64,000 nucleotides of DNA from Marinicauda salina (GTDB taxonomy: Bacteria; Pseudomonadota; Alphaproteobacteria; Caulobacterales; Maricaulaceae), in NCBI RefSeq assembly GCF_003122085.1, contig NZ_QEXV01000005.1, positions 1 to 64,000 on the forward strand. Direction: 5' to 3'. Below the pieces are notes generated by a model. It had not been told where the DNA came from, searched no databases, and saw nothing but the letters and a program-made list of their open reading frames with translations. Below, in pieces: positions 60,849 to 64,000 of this stretch. How positions within the stretch are numbered: position 1 is the first letter of the stretch; each line of letters begins with the position of its first letter. The position numbers and the translations under genes are program-made.

Positions 60849-61432
60849 GGCCGCGGGCCCAGCGGGAAGAAGACGCCGCGGCTCCACACGCCCATCACCG
60901 GCTGTCCGTCTTCGTCCTCGCCGGGCTCGGCGAGCTCGGCGAGATCGTAGAACGCCGCCCGCGTGATCAGCGCCTCCAGCCGTCCGCGCACGTGGACGTA
61001 CGGGTCCGGCTCGCCGTCCGGGCCGAGCTCGACGCGCAGGGGATGCTCCGGCCCGGCGACGACGAGATCGTCCATATTGGTGGCGAAGGCGATGCGCCGG
61101 TCCTCGCCTTCGCCCTCGGCGTCGACGCGCACCGCCAGGAAGGGCGCGGCCTCGACGGTGATCTCGATCTTCTCGATCGGGGTGACGAGATAGGTCTTTC
61201 CGTCGTCATCTTTTCGCAATATCCGCGAAAACAGCCGGATGAGACGCTCGCGGCCGATCCGCGTCCCCTCGTGCCACCAGGAGCCGTCGCGCTTGATGAC
61301 GAGATCCATCGCCCCGCACGCCTCCGGCTCCCATTTCTCCACCGGCGGGTATCCGCCCGGGCCGGCCTCGGCGGCCTCGGCGGCCTTGATCAGCGACTGC
61401 ATCGCGTCGGGTCCCGACTTGTCTGCGGCCAT
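60845..61432 (-). CDS. DUF1285 domain protein
   Basis: 195 aa. WEPEACGAMDLVIKRDGSWW, HEGTRIGRERLIRLFSRILR, KDDDGKTYLVTPIEKIEITV and EAAPFLAVRVDAEGEGEDR match the DUF1285 pattern, a PH-like/beta-rich cytoplasmic fold of unknown role. The N-terminus has a short helical lead-in (MQSLIKAAEAAEAGPGG). First gene of the leftward unit and divergent from moxR, whose promoter shares the 66 bp between starts. Confidence 0.88.
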   Translation of the reverse strand: MAADKSGPDAMQSLIKAAEAAEAGPGGYPPVEKWEPEACGAMDLVIKRDGSWWHEGTRIGRERLIRLFSRILRKDDDGKTYLVTPIEKIEITVEAAPFLAVRVDAEGEGEDRRIAFATNMDDLVVAGPEHPLRVELGPDGEPDPYVHVRGRLEALITRAAFYDLAELAEPGEDEDGQPVMGVWSRGVFFPLGPRP

Positions 61433-61498
61433 GGACACCTTTCCGGCCTGCGGCCATCTTCGGCTGACGAACCAACGTCTCGTGAAGGACATAAGTCG

Positions 61499-62497
<999 letters not shown>

Positions 62498-62519
62498 GAG
62501 TGAACGCCTTGCGCCGGTC

Positions 62520-62637
62520 CCCCCTCCGTCCGCTTCGCGGACACCTCCCCCGCGAGCGGGGGAGGAAACCAGCGCGGCGCTTTCTTTCTCCCCCCGCTTG
62601 CGGGGGGAGTGGCCCGAAGGGCCGAGGGGGGCGTCGC
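62520..62637. repeat. Palindromic intergenic repeat, family F (copy 2)
   Basis: CCTCCGTCCGCTTCGCGGAC, CCCCCGCGAGCGGGGGAGG, CTCCCCCCGCTTGCGGGGGG and TGGCCCGAAGGGCCGAGGGG make a chain of four palindromes. The first two match the element at the very start of the window. It occupies nearly all of the 164 bp between moxR and the DUF58 gene, which are expected to be one operon. Confidence 0.8.
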
Positions 62638-62661
62638 GAAACAAGAAGTTCAGCCTAGACC

Positions 62662-63552
62662 ATGCCGCAGAGCTCCGCGAAACCGCCCGCCGACCGCCTC
62701 CGCCACGAGGCCGAGCGCGCCGCCGCCGCGCTGCCGCCGCTCCTGGCCGAGGCCGAGCGCATCGCGGCCAGCGTCGCCCACGGCGTGCACGGCCGGCGCA
62801 AGCCGGGGACCGGCGAGACGTTCTGGGAGTATCGCCGCTATTCTCACGAAGACCCCGCCAGCTCCATCGACTGGCGGCGCTCGGCCCGCGGCGATCATCT
62901 CTTCGTGCGCGAGACCGAGTGGGAGGCCGCCAACGCCGTCTTCCTGTGGCGCGACGGAAGCCCCGGCATGGCGCTGGGTTCGCCGGGCCTGCCGACGAAG
63001 CGCGACCGGGCGGCGGTGTGCCTGATCGCGATCGCGGCCCTGCTCTCGCGCGGCGGCGAACGCGTCGCCGCTCTGGGCGAAACCGGCCGGGCGCGCAGCG
63101 GGCGGACCGGGCTCGAGATCGCCGCCGCCGCGCTGGCGCAGGGTCCGGGCGATCCCGTCAGCGTCGAGGCGCCCGCGCTGCCGCGCCACGCTCGCGTCGT
63201 GCTGGCGAGCGATTTCCTCGACCCGCCGGAGACCTGGGCGGCGCGACTGAAGCGGCTGAGCGAGGCCGGCGCGCAGGGCGCGCTGCTGCGCATCGTCGAC
63301 CCGGCCGAGGAGGACTTCCCGTTCGAGGGCCGCACGCGCTTCCTCTCGCCGGGCGGCGGCGGGGAATCGCTGCTGTTCGGGCGGGCGGAATCGGCCCGCG
63401 AGGCCTATCATGAGGTGTGGCGCCGCCACGGCGCGGCGCTTGAGGACGTCGCGCGAACGGCGGGCTGGACGCTGATCACCCATCGCACCGACCGGCCCGC
63501 GGCGTCGGCCGTCCTCGCCCTGCACCAGAGCCTCGCCGGAGAGCGCGCATGA
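62662..63552 (+). CDS. DUF58 domain protein
   Basis: 296 aa. VAHGVHGRRKPGTGETFWEY, YRRYSHEDPASSIDWRRSAR and GDHLFVRETEWEAANAVFLW are the DUF58 signature (RxYxPGDxxRxIDWxxSAR type). The domain is a vWA-like fold; it partners with MoxR. A vWA MIDAS-like ending is visible in RHARVVLASDFLDPPETWAA. Here the usual GD(x)xxxIDW reads EDPASSIDW. Stop overlaps the next start (ATGA). Confidence 0.9.
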   Translation: MPQSSAKPPADRLRHEAERAAAALPPLLAEAERIAASVAHGVHGRRKPGTGETFWEYRRYSHEDPASSIDWRRSARGDHLFVRETEWEAANAVFLWRDGSPGMALGSPGLPTKRDRAAVCLIAIAALLSRGGERVAALGETGRARSGRTGLEIAAAALAQGPGDPVSVEAPALPRHARVVLASDFLDPPETWAARLKRLSEAGAQGALLRIVDPAEEDFPFEGRTRFLSPGGGGESLLFGRAESAREAYHEVWRRHGAALEDVARTAGWTLITHRTDRPAASAVLALHQSLAGERA

Positions 63553-64000
63553 TCGCTGTCGGCCCGCTCGGCTTCGCCGCCCCGCTGGCGCTGCTGGGCC
63601 TGCTGGCCCTGCCCGTCCTGTGGCTGCTGCTGCGGGCGACCCCGCCGGTCCCGCGCGAGGTGCTGTTCGCGCCGCTGGCGCTCTTGCGCCGGCTCGCCGA
63701 GACGCCGCAGACGCCCAAGAGCGCGCCGCTCTGGCTGATCCTGTTCCGGCTGTTCATCGCGTTTCTCATCGTGATCGCGCTGGCCCGCCCGGTCTGGCGG
63801 CCCGACGATTCGGCCACCGACAGCAGCCAGCCGCTGCTCGTGGTCGTCGACGACGGCTGGGCGAGCGCCGAGCTCTGGCCGCGGCTGTCCGCCGACGCGC
63901 GCTCGCGGCTGGAGGGCGCGGCGATCGACGGGCGGCGCGCCGCGCTCGTGACCACCGCGCCGAACGGGCGGTCCGAGATCGCCTTCGACGAGGCGCGCCT
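63549..64000 (+). CDS. BatA-type membrane protein with vWA-like domain (partial)
   Basis: Open to the window end; at least 150 aa. The N-terminal PLGFAAPLALLGLLALPVLW and LLRRLAETPQTPKSAPLWLI are the BatA N-terminal domain, with two membrane helices (about residues 6-28 and 57-78). FIAFLIVIALARPVWRPDDS is followed by LLVVVDDGWASAELW, the start of a vWA-like fold. Such proteins in Alphaproteobacteria often carry a C-terminal DUF4159 region, not yet visible. Third gene of the moxR-DUF58-batA module. Confidence 0.85.
   Translation, partial: MIAVGPLGFAAPLALLGLLALPVLWLLLRATPPVPREVLFAPLALLRRLAETPQTPKSAPLWLILFRLFIAFLIVIALARPVWRPDDSATDSSQPLLVVVDDGWASAELWPRLSADARSRLEGAAIDGRRAALVTTAPNGRSEIAFDEAR

Overview
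The window is a GC-rich (roughly 70%) alphaproteobacterial chromosome segment. Support comes from an ATP12-family chaperone, a classical petABC (Rieske, cytochrome b, cytochrome c1) set, a UrcA-family secreted protein, oxygen-dependent HemF, and gene orders common in this class: crcB-rluC-HAD-ATP12, proC-ybjN-ubiK / lgt-midA, and DUF1285-NUDIX-DUF6111-cca beside moxR-DUF58. The order could be Caulobacterales, Maricaulales or Parvularculales; sequence alone does not settle the genus. No tRNA, rRNA, prophage, insertion sequence or CRISPR array was recognised.

Layout. 0-4 kb: a helix-turn-helix protein carrying an in-frame palindromic repeat, a small membrane protein, a yybP-ykoY-type Mn2+ riboswitch in front of a half-size GDT1/UPF0016 exporter, a PadR regulator coupled to a permease-prefix membrane protein, and a methyltransferase. 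4-9.6 kb: the crcB-rluC-HAD-ATP12 operon, then a tandem array of about 0.8 kb of palindromic repeat units and two hypothetical genes. 9.6-18 kb: rarA, duplicated small lipoproteins, a secreted beta-propeller protein with three cell-wall-binding-repeat-2-like modules, DoxX, a PTPS/QueD-like enzyme, a CaCA antiporter and two miniature membrane proteins. 18-26 kb: folM-like/folB, uvrC-pgsA, a globin-coupled chemoreceptor, and an OmpR/EnvZ-type two-component pair.

26-37 kb holds mostly housekeeping genes: proC, ybjN, ubiK, lgt, midA-like, prs, rplY, pth, ychF and an M61 peptidase. 37-40 kb is a tightly overlapped three-gene envelope operon (lipoprotein, M48 metallopeptidase lipoprotein, lipoprotein), then an FNT-family channel. 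40-49 kb: crotonase, Bcr/CflA-type MFS transporter, RlmJ with an altered catalytic motif, S10-type serine carboxypeptidase, a methyltransferase between copies of the same repeats, and apt. 49-57 kb: UrcA protein, an AT-rich spacer with a Pho-box-like site, a trypsin-like protease, mtnP (which with apt gives adenine salvage from methylthioadenosine), the bc1 complex genes, a TPR-sulfotransferase and hemF. 57-64 kb: an unrecognised protein coupled to cca, then DUF6111, NUDIX and DUF1285 genes, divergent from moxR-DUF58-BatA-like genes that run off the end.

A striking non-coding theme is repeats. At least six families of palindromic elements (called A-F in the entries) occupy most spacers over 300 bp. 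Some are joined into the same composite mosaic in both orientations, one is amplified in tandem, and one lies inside a reading frame. The most unusual gene is the CWB2-like protein at 12.0-14.4 kb, because this module is known mainly from Gram-positive surface proteins.
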